From Sulfurovum sp. XGS-02 (GTDB lineage: Bacteria; Campylobacterota; Campylobacteria; Campylobacterales; Sulfurovaceae): a DNA stretch of 64,000 nucleotides. Shown here piece after piece: positions 53,577-63,250 of the stretch. Both the position numbers and the translations under genes were made by a program. How positions within the stretch are numbered: the first letter of the stretch is position 1; each line of letters opens with the position of its first letter. The notes beneath the pieces were generated by a model. The model did not search any database and was not told the origin of the DNA. It saw only the letters and a list, made by a program, of their open reading frames with translations. The stretch covers positions 620,001 through 684,000 of the forward strand of contig NZ_CP093312.1 in the NCBI RefSeq assembly GCF_023213175.1, written 5' to 3'.

Positions 53577-54893
53577 ATGTATGATATCATTTATATTGGA
53601 GGTGGTCTCAATTATGCCGGTGCGATCATTGCCGCAAAAAAAGGGCTTAAAGTGGCACTGGTTGAAACTTCACTAGGTCAATTAGGCGGTGCTTGTGTAC
53701 ATAAAGGGTGTATCCCCTCTAAAATGTTTCTGCATTATGCAAATACACTGCGTCAAAGCAAAGAAAGTATTTTTAATGGAAGTATTATGCTTGATATGCA
53801 ACGACTCAGTGAAAAAAAATCCAAAATTATTGCAAATATTACTAAGAATATCACAGCACAATGTAAAGAGGTTGAACTGATTGAAGGTAAAGGGCATCTG
53901 ATTGCACCTCATAAGGTTGAGGTGGAAGGAGAAGTCTATGAAGCAGAGCATATTGTCATAGGTACCGGATCTTCTCCTTTTATCCCTGAGGGAATAGTAT
54001 ATGATGCAAAGGCCATTATCACAAGTGATGATGTACTTGAACTCCAGGAATTACCTAAAAATATAGCCATTTATGGAGATGGTGCTATTGGGTTGGAGAT
54101 GGCAAGTTTTTTTGCCTCCTCTGGGGTGGAGGTAACTTTGATCTCACGCAGTGGCAGGCTCTTAAAGAGATCACATCCACTGATGCAAAGTGCCATGGAA
54201 AAAGAGATGGAAAAATTGGGTATCAATCACTTGAAAAACCACGCTGTTTCCACTGCTGAATATACTTCGGAGGGTGTACATGTTACATTTGACGATGGCA
54301 CTTCTGCGTATTATGAACAGATGCTTGTGGCTACAGGACGTCAGCCCAATACGGAGGTGATCGCTACAGATGAGATCAGGGTAAACAGAGGTATTGAAAC
54401 AAATGCATTTTTTCAAACAACACTTGCCAAACATTATGCCATAGGCGATTGTAACGGTAAACTGCAATTGGCACATGCAGCAAGAGCACAGGCTTTGAAT
54501 GTAACGATGCAGATACTGGGTAAGAACCCCAAAAAACTTAATCATGACCATGTCGTAAAATTTATCCATACCTTACCGATGAGTTATGCCACTGTAGGAG
54601 AAAACAAAGATTCGCTTGAGAAGAAATCCATCGCTTATAAAGAGAGTATTTTGACACTCGATCATTTTGGGGGTTCCGCATTTCATGATTCCCAAAACGG
54701 TGCAATGATTGTCTATGCGGATGAAAATGGTTTGATTCTGGGTGCTGAAATCATGTCACCTGATGCGGAAGAGATCATCTCTTCCATAGCTATGGCACTG
54801 GTAGGCGAGATGAGTATCTCTGAAGCCAGCAATACCATCATGGCACACCCTACGTTTTCTGAAGTACTGCAAAGAACCTATGCTAGATTATAA
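53577..54893 (+). CDS. Pyridine nucleotide-disulfide oxidoreductase (lipoamide dehydrogenase/mercuric reductase-like)
   Basis: This 438-aa protein has an FAD Rossmann start (IIYIGGGLNYAGAIIAAKKG), redox cysteines C40 and C45 in GGACVHKGCIPSK, and an NAD-binding region IAIYGDGAIGLEMASFFASSGVEV. The dimerisation domain ends TIMAHPTFSEVLQRTYARL with the usual H-P. It transfers electrons from NAD(P)H to a disulfide. The motif in Lpd is C-x4-C, as here. No 2-oxoacid dehydrogenase genes lie nearby, so a mercuric or trypanothione-type or other role cannot be excluded. Confidence 0.88.
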   Translation: MYDIIYIGGGLNYAGAIIAAKKGLKVALVETSLGQLGGACVHKGCIPSKMFLHYANTLRQSKESIFNGSIMLDMQRLSEKKSKIIANITKNITAQCKEVELIEGKGHLIAPHKVEVEGEVYEAEHIVIGTGSSPFIPEGIVYDAKAIITSDDVLELQELPKNIAIYGDGAIGLEMASFFASSGVEVTLISRSGRLLKRSHPLMQSAMEKEMEKLGINHLKNHAVSTAEYTSEGVHVTFDDGTSAYYEQMLVATGRQPNTEVIATDEIRVNRGIETNAFFQTTLAKHYAIGDCNGKLQLAHAARAQALNVTMQILGKNPKKLNHDHVVKFIHTLPMSYATVGENKDSLEKKSIAYKESILTLDHFGGSAFHDSQNGAMIVYADENGLILGAEIMSPDAEEIISSIAMALVGEMSISEASNTIMAHPTFSEVLQRTYARL

Positions 54894-54908
54894 TGAGAGA
54901 AGTAAGTC

Positions 54909-55526
54909 TCAAAGGCCCTTCATTACAATCTCAAAAAGATAATCCACTTCATGATCTTCCAAGAAGACAGTCTTTTTACTCTTAAAAAAATCAAGTACTT
55001 TTTTGGTAGGAAGGGCGGGTGTGTAGATACATGCCGGGTGCACTGGGATGAACGACTGCATGAGGGCGATCTCTTCTTCTATACGGTTTTCACATATATA
55101 GCAGTGCTCATCATGATGCAGTCTTCCTTCATATTCGAGCAGCGTGATGTAAGACTCACAGACGATGCGTTTTGGGTTTTGTTTGTCCCACTTTTTGGCT
55201 GCAGAAAGAAGCAGGTCAAAGTAAAAAGAGTCTATCTCTTCGGCATCTTTGAGATGCGGTTCAAAGCGTTTGATGAAGTTATGCCAGAGCAGAAGTCTGT
55301 TTTTGTCAAAGAGCCAGGGAAACCCCATATGAGAGAGAGAACGCAGTCTGGGAAGAAAGCTTCCACCTTCCCCTTCTACTTCAAAATCTATCAGGTTACC
55401 AAGCTGTAAAATGGAGTGTCTTGCACCAAAAAAACGGTAATAGGTTCTTACTTCTGTAGGACTCAGTACAAGTGCTATCGTGTCTTCATTTTTGGCTTTT
55501 CTGACAGAAAGTATAAAACCTTTGAT
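54909..55526 (-). CDS. recO: DNA repair protein RecO, apparently with an ATC start codon
   Basis: The reading frame from 55526 gives 205 residues that look like RecO: an OB-fold start (KGFILSVRKAKNEDTIALVLSPTEVRTYYRFF), then a helical domain and cysteines (HCYICENRI). The frame is closed by a TAG 21 bases upstream of the chosen codon (positions 55545-55547). No ATG, GTG or TTG exists before the internal ATG at 55328, which would delete the OB-fold. An AAGGA sits six bases upstream of ATC at 55524-55526, so initiation at ATC is likely. RecO loads RecA at gaps. It is divergent from gltB. Confidence 0.78.
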   Translation of the reverse strand: MKGFILSVRKAKNEDTIALVLSPTEVRTYYRFFGARHSILQLGNLIDFEVEGEGGSFLPRLRSLSHMGFPWLFDKNRLLLWHNFIKRFEPHLKDAEEIDSFYFDLLLSAAKKWDKQNPKRIVCESYITLLEYEGRLHHDEHCYICENRIEEEIALMQSFIPVHPACIYTPALPTKKVLDFFKSKKTVFLEDHEVDYLFEIVMKGL

Positions 55527-55635
55527 GGTGATTCCTTTACTTTTTGCCTAAATTATAGACAAAAGCAAGTTAAAATATCCAAATATCCTCTTAGTGAGGC
55601 TAGCGTTGGTAAACTAAGCTTAACAACCTTTTAGC

Positions 55636-55641
55636 TATAAT
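55636..55641 (+). promoter_or_regulatory. Consensus -10 (TATAAT) upstream of gltB
   Basis: TATAAT lies 66 bp before the gltB ATG. No good -35 box is visible, as is usual in this phylum. The leader then contains a small frame at 55666-55692. Confidence 0.5.
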
Positions 55642-55665
55642 CCCTCCAATTACGAGGAGCGCTAT

Positions 55666-55692
55666 ATGATGTTCCGATTAGATTATTTTTAA
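55666..55692 (+). CDS. Possible 8-residue leader peptide before gltB
   Basis: ATG at 55666 follows GAGGAG by six bases and reads MMFRLDYF then TAA. The stop lies nine bases from the gltB start, next to its RBS (AAGGT). Such a short frame could couple or attenuate gltB translation. It is too short to judge from composition. Confidence 0.3.
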   Translation: MMFRLDYF

Positions 55693-55701
55693 GGTTGGTA
55701 T

Positions 55702-58700
55702 ATGCAAGATTTATTTACTTCATTTAAGGACAACTGTGGGTTTGGGCTCTTAGCCTCTATCGATAACACACCTTCACACAAAAATTTGGAAGATGCCATT
55801 ACATCTCTTTCACGTATGATGCATAGAGGAGCGGTAGCTGCTGATGGTAAAACAGGAGATGGTGCAGGTTTGCTTCTCTCTATGCCAAAGTCATTCTTTG
55901 CTAAAGAAGCGACAGCCAATGGTGTACACCTACCGGAGAATTATGCTGTTGCGATGGTATTCTCAAACAATCCAGCTGATTTTGATGTCATCAACAAGAT
56001 CTGTGACAACAATGACCTTAAGATCATCTACACACGTACCGTACCAGTAGATACCAATGCACTCGGTAAACAGGCACTTGCTTCACTTCCAACCATAAAG
56101 CAAGTATTTGTTGCACCTAATTCACCTGTGGCGATCAACCGTTTTGAAGCACTTGTATATCTCTCTCGTAAAGAGATCGAAGCAGCATTGATAGAAGATA
56201 AGACGTTCTATATCCCTTCATTCTCAACCTCTGTGATCTCTTATAAAGGGCTTGTCATGCCTACCCATATCAAAGAGTTCTACAAAGACCTTGCCGATGA
56301 GGATTTTGAGATCTCTTTCTGTCTTTTCCATCAACGTTTCTCAACTAACACATTGCCACAGTGGAAACTTGCACAGCCGTTCAGAATGATCGCCCACAAT
56401 GGTGAGATCAACTCTGTGACTGCGAACAGATTTAATGTAAAAGCGAAAATGGCAGCAGCGAAATCGGTGATATATACGGATGAAGAGATGGATAGACTGA
56501 GAAATGTCATTCAAGATGATATGTCAGATTCAGCGAGTCTGGATAACTTTATGGAGTTCCTACGTGTGAATGGCGTAGATTTCTTTAAAGCGGCACGTTC
56601 ATTGATACCTGCACCTTGGCATAACGATCCACAGATGGATACGGAACTTAGAGCATTCTACGAGTATGCAAGTGCAACATTTGAAGCCTGGGATGGTCCA
56701 GCGGCAGTCAGTATGACAGATGGCCGTTATATCGGTTGTGTCCTTGACAGAAATGGATTGAGACCTTCAAAATATATCAGAACAAAAGACAACAGGCTGC
56801 TTATCTCTTCAGAATATGGTGTGCTTAAGTTACCTGATGAAGAGATCGTTGAGCGTGGAAGACTTCAGTCTGGTGAGATGATGGGAATTGACCTGAAGCA
56901 TGGAAAGGTACTTACAAACAGTGATATCAATGATTATCTCAAAGCAGGGAATGCATATGATAAGTGGTTGACTGCAAATCTCTCTTATCTGCAAGAACAT
57001 GTGCCAAATACAGATGTAAGTACTTCTGAAGTGAATTATGGCGATATGACTGCTAAACAGCGTTACTTTAACTTTACTTCTGAAGTGATCAGAGAAGTGA
57101 TCAGACCGATGATCAACGAAGGTAAAGAAACAACAGGTGCCATGGGTGATGATACACCGCTTGCGGCGTTCTCAACAGAACAGCGTAACTTCACTGATTT
57201 CTTCAAACAGAAGTTCGCTCAGGTCACCAACCCACCGATCGACCCGATCCGTGAAAAGACGGTGATGAGTCTTAACACAGGTTTTGGTGAGAGTCACAAT
57301 GTTTTAAGTGACAGTCCGGAGCATGCAAAGCGTCTTAAAACAGTACTTCCACTCATGTCTGCAGAGAAGTTCTCTCTTCTTCAGGAGTTTGGTACCAAAG
57401 GGAATGAGAAGTATGACCCGAGCTATAAAGCTGAGAAATATGATACAACCTATAAAGGTGATCTAAAAGAGAGCCTCTATGCACTGACTGAACGCATCAT
57501 TGAAGATGTAAGAAGAAATGACGTTAGAACCATTATCCTGGACGATAGAAATCTCAATGCAGAGAATAAAGTGATCCCAATGCTTATGGTTGTAGGACGT
57601 CTTAATCAAGAGCTTCTCAAAGCAAATATCAGACATTTGACCAGTATTGTGGCAGTGACCGGTGAAGTATTTGATCCGCACTCTGCAGCCTGTCTTCTTA
57701 GTTTTGGTGCTGCGGCGATCTTCCCTTACTTACTCTACTATACAGTGGAAGAGTTGGAAGCGGGTAATGAAGCGATCAAACCTCTTTTAAAGCAATTTAG
57801 AAGATCTATGGGTGCAGGACTGATGAAGATCATGTCCAAAATGGGTATCTCTACACTTGCATCCTATCGAAACTCAAGACTCTTTGATGTGATCGGTCTA
57901 AGTACAGAGATCGTTGATGATTGTTTCTCTGGTGCAACAGGTCTGCTCCCAGGTCTAGGGTATGAAGATATCGATGTCCGTCTTAATTCAAACCATGAAC
58001 GTGCCTTTACGGATGCATTTGAAGGTAAGAAGAATTCACTCTACAAAGGTGGTTTCTATAAATATAAAAAAGGTGAAGAGTTCCATGACTTCTCTCGTCC
58101 AACGATTTCTGCTATGCAAAAAGCTTCAGAGAGCGGAAAAGCTGAAGATTATGCAGAGGTCAAGAAGCTTGTTAATGAACGTGACAAAAAGTTTATACGT
58201 GACTTCTATGAGCTTAAAAGTGATAGAGAACCGATTAGTATTGACGAAGTTGAGCCACTCAGTGAGATTTTTAAACGTTTCTCAACAGCAGCGATGTCTA
58301 TGGGGTCTATCTCCCAGGAGGCACATGAGACACTTGCAGTAGCAATGAACAGAATCGGTGCAAAGTCAAACTCAGGTGAGGGTGGAGAGTCTCCATTGCG
58401 TTACGGTACAGAGAAAAACTCAAGTATCAAGCAGGTGGCTTCAGGACGTTTCGGTGTAACACCAGAGTACTTAAGATCTGCGACAGAACTTCAGATCAAA
58501 GTGGCACAAGGGGCAAAACCGGGTGAAGGTGGACAGCTTCCAGGAAGTAAAGTCTCTCCGTTGATCGCAGAACTGAGATTTACGAAACCGGGAGTCACAT
58601 TGATCTCACCACCACCGCACCATGATATTTACTCTATCGAGGATCTGGCACAGCTTATCTTCGACTTGAAGCAGGTGAACCCGCATGCAAGAGTTGCAGT

Positions 58701-60117
58701 GAAACTTGTATCAACTGCAGGTGTAGGTACGATCGCTGCAGGTGTAGCGAAATCATATGCAGATAAGATCATTATCTCCGGAGCGGATGGTGGTACAGGT
58801 GCTGCACCGATCGGTTCTATAAGATTTGCAGGTAACTCTTGGGAGTTAGGTCTTATTGAAGCACATAATGCATTGAAAGCAAACCACTTAAGAGGTCAAG
58901 TCACTGTTGAGACCGACGGTGGACTTAAAACAGGTCTTGATATTGTTAAAGCAGCTATTATGGGTGCAGAAGAGTATGCATTTGGTACAGGTGCACTGGT
59001 ACTTGTCGGTTGTATCATGCTGCGTGTATGTCACTTGAATACCTGTGGTGTAGGTGTTGCGACACAAGATGAACACTTGAGAAAAAGATTCACAGGAAAT
59101 GTGGAAAAAGTGGTCAATTACTTTACATTGGTAGCAACGGAAGTAAGAGAGATCCTCGCCCAACTTGGGTACAGATCACTCGAAGAGATCATTGGACAGA
59201 ATAAGTTGCTTAAAGTGATAGATGATGAGTTCGCAAAGAAGTTTAACTTTGATGAATTGCTTTATGATATCGAAGGTAATAACACATGTCAGGTGCCGTT
59301 CAATGAACCGTATGATCAAAATGAGTATGAGAAAGAGATCTTAGAAGAAGTGATGGAAACGATCAAAGATCCGAGACAAAAGATCGTACTGAACAAAGAG
59401 ATCTCAAACCTCAATAGAAGTTTTGCAACCCGTATTTCAGGAGAAATTGCTGCACTTCACGGAAATGCAGGTTTACCGGATGGTACGATCACACTGAATG
59501 TAAAAGGTACGACAGGACAGTCTCTTGGTGCATTCCTGGCACAAGGTATCAACATCAATGTACATGGTGCTGGAAATGACTATATCGGTAAAGGTATGAG
59601 CGGTGGTCAGATCGTGATCACTTCTGACAATGCAGGGCATGAGTTTGCACTTGGTGGAAACACCTGTCTGTATGGTGCAACAGGTGGAACACTCTATATT
59701 CACGGTAAAGTAGGTGAGCGTTTTGGTGTACGTAACTCTGGTGCAACAACGGTGGTTGAAGGTACGGGTGACCATCCATGTGAATATATGACCGGTGGGG
59801 TTGCTGTGATCCTCGGTGAGACAGGTGTGAACTTTGGTGCAGGTATGACAGGTGGTAAGGCATTTGTCTATGACATGGAAGGTCATTTTTACGAAAAGGT
59901 AAATCCTGAGCTTGTTGAACCACTGCGTATCGATACGGATGAATGGGATTCAGAGATGTTTGAACTCAAAGCACTTCTGAAAGACTATGTCGCAAAGACA
60001 GGAAGTAAAAGAGCAGCCTATATCCTCAATAACTTCAGAAGTGAAATACGTAAGTTCTGGATGGTAGCGCCACGTGGTATTAAACCTACCATTGTTACGG
60101 GTGCAAAAGGCGAATAA
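55702..60117 (+). CDS. gltB: Glutamate synthase (NADPH/ferredoxin) large subunit
   Basis: This 1471-aa enzyme makes glutamate from glutamine and 2-oxoglutarate. The nucleophile of the glutaminase domain is C12 in NCGFGLLA, exposed after removal of an 11-residue propeptide. The central and FMN domains include GAKSNSGEGGES and PHHDIYSIEDLAQL. A 3Fe-4S cluster site is C1104, C1110 and C1115 (CIMLRVCHLNTCGVGVAT). The C-terminal beta-helix (GANxxG-type repeats) follows. No gltD lies in the window, so its reductase partner is elsewhere. Confidence 0.97.
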   Translation: MQDLFTSFKDNCGFGLLASIDNTPSHKNLEDAITSLSRMMHRGAVAADGKTGDGAGLLLSMPKSFFAKEATANGVHLPENYAVAMVFSNNPADFDVINKICDNNDLKIIYTRTVPVDTNALGKQALASLPTIKQVFVAPNSPVAINRFEALVYLSRKEIEAALIEDKTFYIPSFSTSVISYKGLVMPTHIKEFYKDLADEDFEISFCLFHQRFSTNTLPQWKLAQPFRMIAHNGEINSVTANRFNVKAKMAAAKSVIYTDEEMDRLRNVIQDDMSDSASLDNFMEFLRVNGVDFFKAARSLIPAPWHNDPQMDTELRAFYEYASATFEAWDGPAAVSMTDGRYIGCVLDRNGLRPSKYIRTKDNRLLISSEYGVLKLPDEEIVERGRLQSGEMMGIDLKHGKVLTNSDINDYLKAGNAYDKWLTANLSYLQEHVPNTDVSTSEVNYGDMTAKQRYFNFTSEVIREVIRPMINEGKETTGAMGDDTPLAAFSTEQRNFTDFFKQKFAQVTNPPIDPIREKTVMSLNTGFGESHNVLSDSPEHAKRLKTVLPLMSAEKFSLLQEFGTKGNEKYDPSYKAEKYDTTYKGDLKESLYALTERIIEDVRRNDVRTIILDDRNLNAENKVIPMLMVVGRLNQELLKANIRHLTSIVAVTGEVFDPHSAACLLSFGAAAIFPYLLYYTVEELEAGNEAIKPLLKQFRRSMGAGLMKIMSKMGISTLASYRNSRLFDVIGLSTEIVDDCFSGATGLLPGLGYEDIDVRLNSNHERAFTDAFEGKKNSLYKGGFYKYKKGEEFHDFSRPTISAMQKASESGKAEDYAEVKKLVNERDKKFIRDFYELKSDREPISIDEVEPLSEIFKRFSTAAMSMGSISQEAHETLAVAMNRIGAKSNSGEGGESPLRYGTEKNSSIKQVASGRFGVTPEYLRSATELQIKVAQGAKPGEGGQLPGSKVSPLIAELRFTKPGVTLISPPPHHDIYSIEDLAQLIFDLKQVNPHARVAVKLVSTAGVGTIAAGVAKSYADKIIISGADGGTGAAPIGSIRFAGNSWELGLIEAHNALKANHLRGQVTVETDGGLKTGLDIVKAAIMGAEEYAFGTGALVLVGCIMLRVCHLNTCGVGVATQDEHLRKRFTGNVEKVVNYFTLVATEVREILAQLGYRSLEEIIGQNKLLKVIDDEFAKKFNFDELLYDIEGNNTCQVPFNEPYDQNEYEKEILEEVMETIKDPRQKIVLNKEISNLNRSFATRISGEIAALHGNAGLPDGTITLNVKGTTGQSLGAFLAQGININVHGAGNDYIGKGMSGGQIVITSDNAGHEFALGGNTCLYGATGGTLYIHGKVGERFGVRNSGATTVVEGTGDHPCEYMTGGVAVILGETGVNFGAGMTGGKAFVYDMEGHFYEKVNPELVEPLRIDTDEWDSEMFELKALLKDYVAKTGSKRAAYILNNFRSEIRKFWMVAPRGIKPTIVTGAKGE

Positions 60118-60124
60118 AAGCTCT

Positions 60125-60850
60125 ATGACCCCTTTTATTCAAGCCTGTATCAGAGCAAATGAAGAGATCAGCTCTGCTATAAAAGAGGGCTTTGATACTT
60201 CCTGGTTTGAAAAGACCGAAGTGGGTGCTGGTGGTGATATCAGTTCAAAACTTGACCTTTTTGCCGAAGAGATATTTGTTAAGCACTTAAGTGCTTTTGG
60301 ACAAATAGAGTCTGAAGAGAGCGGTATCATAGGTGAGGGTGAAGAGAAGATCATTATCGACCCTATAGACGGTTCAGCCAATGCCCTTTCCCTCTTTCCA
60401 TTTTACGGTACCTCTGTTGCAAAAGTGAATGCGGAAGGTATTTTGGATGCTGCAGTGGTCTGTAATCTTGCCAATAGAGATATCTTTTTCAAATCTTCCA
60501 CAAGTAAAATACAACAGGGTAAACTTTTTTCAGATAGATATCATGACCCGTATCGCAGTGAAAAGGCTGAGATAGGACTCTTCGAAAAAGCCTATGCAAA
60601 TCCAGGCTTGGTTGCAGCACTGGACAAAGAAAAGTTGAAGTTCAGGTCACCCGGTGCCATAGCACTCTCATTGGCGTATGCCCATACTGTGAGTTATGTA
60701 CTTTTTATGGGGGAGTTTCGAATTTACGATTTTGCCGCAGGTTTAGCACTTTGTGAAGGCTTAGAAGTAATTGTTGAGGCGGATTATGTTATAGTATCGA
60801 AAGAAAAAAGCATAGCAATGCGAATAGAATCATTAATCACTAAACTATAG
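60125..60850 (+). CDS. Inositol-monophosphatase-family phosphatase
   Basis: The start at 60125 is preferred, as the earlier ATG at 60074 lies inside gltB. The 241-aa protein has the metal-binding motif EEIxxx... IIDPIDGSANAL (about 78-91) and ends with a RIYDFAAGLALCEGLE motif II. Family members remove phosphate from inositol or sugar phosphates, or from 3'-phosphoadenosine compounds. Seven bp separate it from gltB, and accD follows after 16 bp, so the three may share a transcript. Confidence 0.85.
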   Translation: MTPFIQACIRANEEISSAIKEGFDTSWFEKTEVGAGGDISSKLDLFAEEIFVKHLSAFGQIESEESGIIGEGEEKIIIDPIDGSANALSLFPFYGTSVAKVNAEGILDAAVVCNLANRDIFFKSSTSKIQQGKLFSDRYHDPYRSEKAEIGLFEKAYANPGLVAALDKEKLKFRSPGAIALSLAYAHTVSYVLFMGEFRIYDFAAGLALCEGLEVIVEADYVIVSKEKSIAMRIESLITKL

Positions 60851-60866
60851 GCATGCAGGAGTAAGA

Positions 60867-61706
60867 ATGTTTGGAAATATTTTTAAAAAAGCCACAACAG
60901 TATCAACACAAGAAACACTCAATCAGTGGATAAAATGTCCAAAATGTACCTCTTTGATGTATTATAAAGAGGTAGAAGCTCAGCAAAATGTATGTCCTAA
61001 ATGTAACCATCATTTCCGAATCTCTGCTGAAAAGCGTATAGCCTCTATCGTAGATGAAGGATCTTTTGTAGAGTGTGATGCTACTTTGGCACCTGTAGAT
61101 CCTTTAAAGTTTTCCGATAAAAAGACATATAAAAAGCGTATAGAAGATGCCAAAGCACAAACAGGTAAAACCTCTTCTGTCATGAGCGGTTCTTGTACGA
61201 TCGGCGGTCAACCCGTTGAGATCGCAGTATTTGACTTCTCATTTATGGGTGGTAGCTTGGGGTCAGTCGAAGGTGAGAAGATCGTTCGCGGTATCAACAG
61301 AGCTATTGAGAAAGAGTGCGGATTTATCATTGTTTCTGCTTCCGGGGGTGCACGTATGCAAGAGAGTACCTACTCGCTGCTTCAAATGAGCAAAACATCT
61401 GCGGCACTCAACAGACTGCACCAGAAAGGTTTGCCTTTCATCTCTATTTTGACAGACCCTACGATGGGTGGTGTATCTGCATCCTTTGCTATGCTGGGTG
61501 ATATCATCATGGCAGAACCGGGTGCACTTATAGGATTTGCAGGTCAAAGGGTTATCAAACAAACTGTTGGTGTTGATCTTCCTGAAGGTTTCCAGCGTTC
61601 GGAATTCCTACTGGAGCACGGACTTATCGATATGATCGTAAATCGTCCTGACATGCATCAAACACTTTCTGACCTCTTCAAACTTTTTAACAAGAAGGTA
61701 AGTTAG
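60867..61706 (+). CDS. accD: Acetyl-CoA carboxylase carboxyltransferase subunit beta
   Basis: This 279-aa protein has the N-terminal zinc ribbon C24-C27 and C43-C46 (CPKC...CPKC), then the carboxyltransferase domain with SGSCTIGGQPVEIAVFDF and SASGGARMQES (oxyanion loop). It joins AccA to make malonyl-CoA for fatty acid synthesis. RBS GGAGT precedes ATG. Confidence 0.97.
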   Translation: MFGNIFKKATTVSTQETLNQWIKCPKCTSLMYYKEVEAQQNVCPKCNHHFRISAEKRIASIVDEGSFVECDATLAPVDPLKFSDKKTYKKRIEDAKAQTGKTSSVMSGSCTIGGQPVEIAVFDFSFMGGSLGSVEGEKIVRGINRAIEKECGFIIVSASGGARMQESTYSLLQMSKTSAALNRLHQKGLPFISILTDPTMGGVSASFAMLGDIIMAEPGALIGFAGQRVIKQTVGVDLPEGFQRSEFLLEHGLIDMIVNRPDMHQTLSDLFKLFNKKVS

Positions 61707-61715
61707 AACACGCGT

Positions 61716-62285
61716 ATGATCTATGCACTGGTTGACAAAGAGACACTGAAGCAAAGGGGTGTCTCTCTACAAATACTTCTTCAACATATCTCTACATTCC
61801 CTAATATACCCATACTTCAATACCGCAATAAAGGGGCTTCACTCGAAGAAAAAAAAGAGGATCTGGAGATCATCCGAGCACTTTATGACGGCATACTCAT
61901 TATCAATGATACGATTGAACTTATAGCCTATGCGGACGGCTTGCATCTTGGGCAAGAGGACCTTCGTGAATACAGTCATGATCTGAAAGAAGCAGTGAAG
62001 TTGGTGCGTCAAAAGATAGGAACCAAGGTCCTGGGACTCTCAACACATGATAAAGAGGAGATACTCGAGGCAAATGCCTTGGACCTTGATTATATTGGTT
62101 TAGGGGCTTATAGAGCTACGAACACGAAAAGTGAAGCCCATGTCGGAGGAGAGACACTCCTTGATGCCGCTACATACTCCAAGCACCCGGTGGGTATCAT
62201 AGGCGGTGTGCGTATGGATGACAGTTTTGAAGCACCTATTGTCTATAAAGTGATAGGCAGTGGACTCTACAACGGGTTAATGTAG
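61716..62285 (+). CDS. ThiE/TenI-family thiamine-phosphate synthase-like protein
   Basis: This 189-aa TIM-barrel protein is slightly shorter than ThiE (about 210). Visible motifs: PILQYRNKGASLEEK, IINDTIELIAYADGLHLGQEDL, GLSTHDKEEI, DYIGLGAYRATNTKSEA and GIIGGVRMDD. ThiE joins the thiazole and pyrimidine units of thiamine. The usual catalytic context (LGQEDL and S-T-H) fits. TenI-like non-enzymatic members cannot be excluded. It follows accD by nine bp. Confidence 0.82.
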   Translation: MIYALVDKETLKQRGVSLQILLQHISTFPNIPILQYRNKGASLEEKKEDLEIIRALYDGILIINDTIELIAYADGLHLGQEDLREYSHDLKEAVKLVRQKIGTKVLGLSTHDKEEILEANALDLDYIGLGAYRATNTKSEAHVGGETLLDAATYSKHPVGIIGGVRMDDSFEAPIVYKVIGSGLYNGLM

Positions 62286-62362
62286 TGCACGAGGATTTTT
62301 TAAAAGAGATACTTTGGAATGCTCTTCAAGTCAAGAAGAGAACCTCCTAACCGATTTAGTGT

Positions 62363-62368
62363 TATAAT
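62363..62368 (+). promoter_or_regulatory. Consensus -10 (TATAAT) for the downstream cluster
   Basis: TATAAT lies 29 bp before the ATG at 62398. It separates the ThiE-like gene from the unrecognised cluster at the window end. The leader also has GAAGAAGAG as RBS. Confidence 0.55.
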
Positions 62369-62397
62369 GCGCCCAAAAAAGAAGTGAGAAGAAGAGT

Positions 62398-63192
62398 ATG
62401 GTAGAAAAAGATGAGAATTATGCATTTCCATGGGGATTTCATATAGGAGATCTACACAAAGATAATGATAGTATTCCTTTGTATACGCTCAGCAGTGATG
62501 GTGGATTCTGTCTCTTGTATGATGATGTCTCTGAAGCAAAGGCTGACAAACTGCTGGAGAGTCTTTGTTTGGAACTGCTCTCTACCATGCCGCATGAGAG
62601 TTTAAAAGTGGATCTTTTTGATGTGGGTAGAAAGAAGTTTTATAATCTTTCGCCCCTACAGTATATTCAGCTCTATAGAACAGCCTATGATCCGAAGATG
62701 ATGTCAGCGCTTTTTGAAGAGCTTGAAGAGACAGTGATCTCTCGTCATAAAGAGTTGCTGTGCTGCAACAGGCCAACCATCAGTGAACATAATCAAAAAT
62801 CCAAACTGAGACAGATGTATCATCTGGTACTGATCAATTTAGAAAACTTCCCTACAGAAGAAGTTGAGTTGAGAAGGATCAAAAATTTTGTGGAGTCAGC
62901 TGTCCAGGCGGGTGTCTATATTATTGCATTTGGCAATCAAAAGATAGAAGAGAGTGAAAGTCAAACCATGCAGACCATTTTGGAACATTTTAAAAAGCTA
63001 AGGGTCACCGAAGGTGAGTTTGCGATTACTAAAGAGATCTTTGAATTTGTTGAACTTCTGGAGGATCACCAGTTCAAGTCACTTGACCTTGACAAAGGTT
63101 CCCTCATGCAGAAAACACTTACGAATGCAGACATTGAAAGCCTTATCAACCCTGAGAATATCAAACTCGAAGAGAATACAAAAGTCAAATAA
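62398..63192 (+). CDS. Unrecognised protein with FtsK/SpoIIIE-like N-terminal character (264 aa)
   Basis: I cannot name this with confidence. The middle part (GGFCLLYDDVSEAKADKLLESLCLELLSTMPHESLKVDLFDVGRKKFYNLSPL) resembles the non-ATPase strand-helix core of FtsK/SpoIIIE-like proteins found with Ter or stress-type clusters. HLVLINLENFPTEEVELRRIKNFVESAVQAGVYIIAFG continues that fold. No Walker A motif is visible, so if it is related it has lost the ATPase. It starts a cluster with the hydrolase-like gene, after a clear promoter. Confidence 0.55.
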   Translation: MVEKDENYAFPWGFHIGDLHKDNDSIPLYTLSSDGGFCLLYDDVSEAKADKLLESLCLELLSTMPHESLKVDLFDVGRKKFYNLSPLQYIQLYRTAYDPKMMSALFEELEETVISRHKELLCCNRPTISEHNQKSKLRQMYHLVLINLENFPTEEVELRRIKNFVESAVQAGVYIIAFGNQKIEESESQTMQTILEHFKKLRVTEGEFAITKEIFEFVELLEDHQFKSLDLDKGSLMQKTLTNADIESLINPENIKLEENTKVK

Positions 63193-63250
63193 CAGGTTTC
63201 TTGGTGTCGATTGATAGATCAATGAGATTTAAAACAGGAGTAGCGTAACA

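Noticed and set aside
54909-55328. A 139-aa protein starting at ATG 55328
   Set aside because: RecO-like coding sequence continues 66 codons upstream of that ATG, so the short form would be an artefact of start choice.
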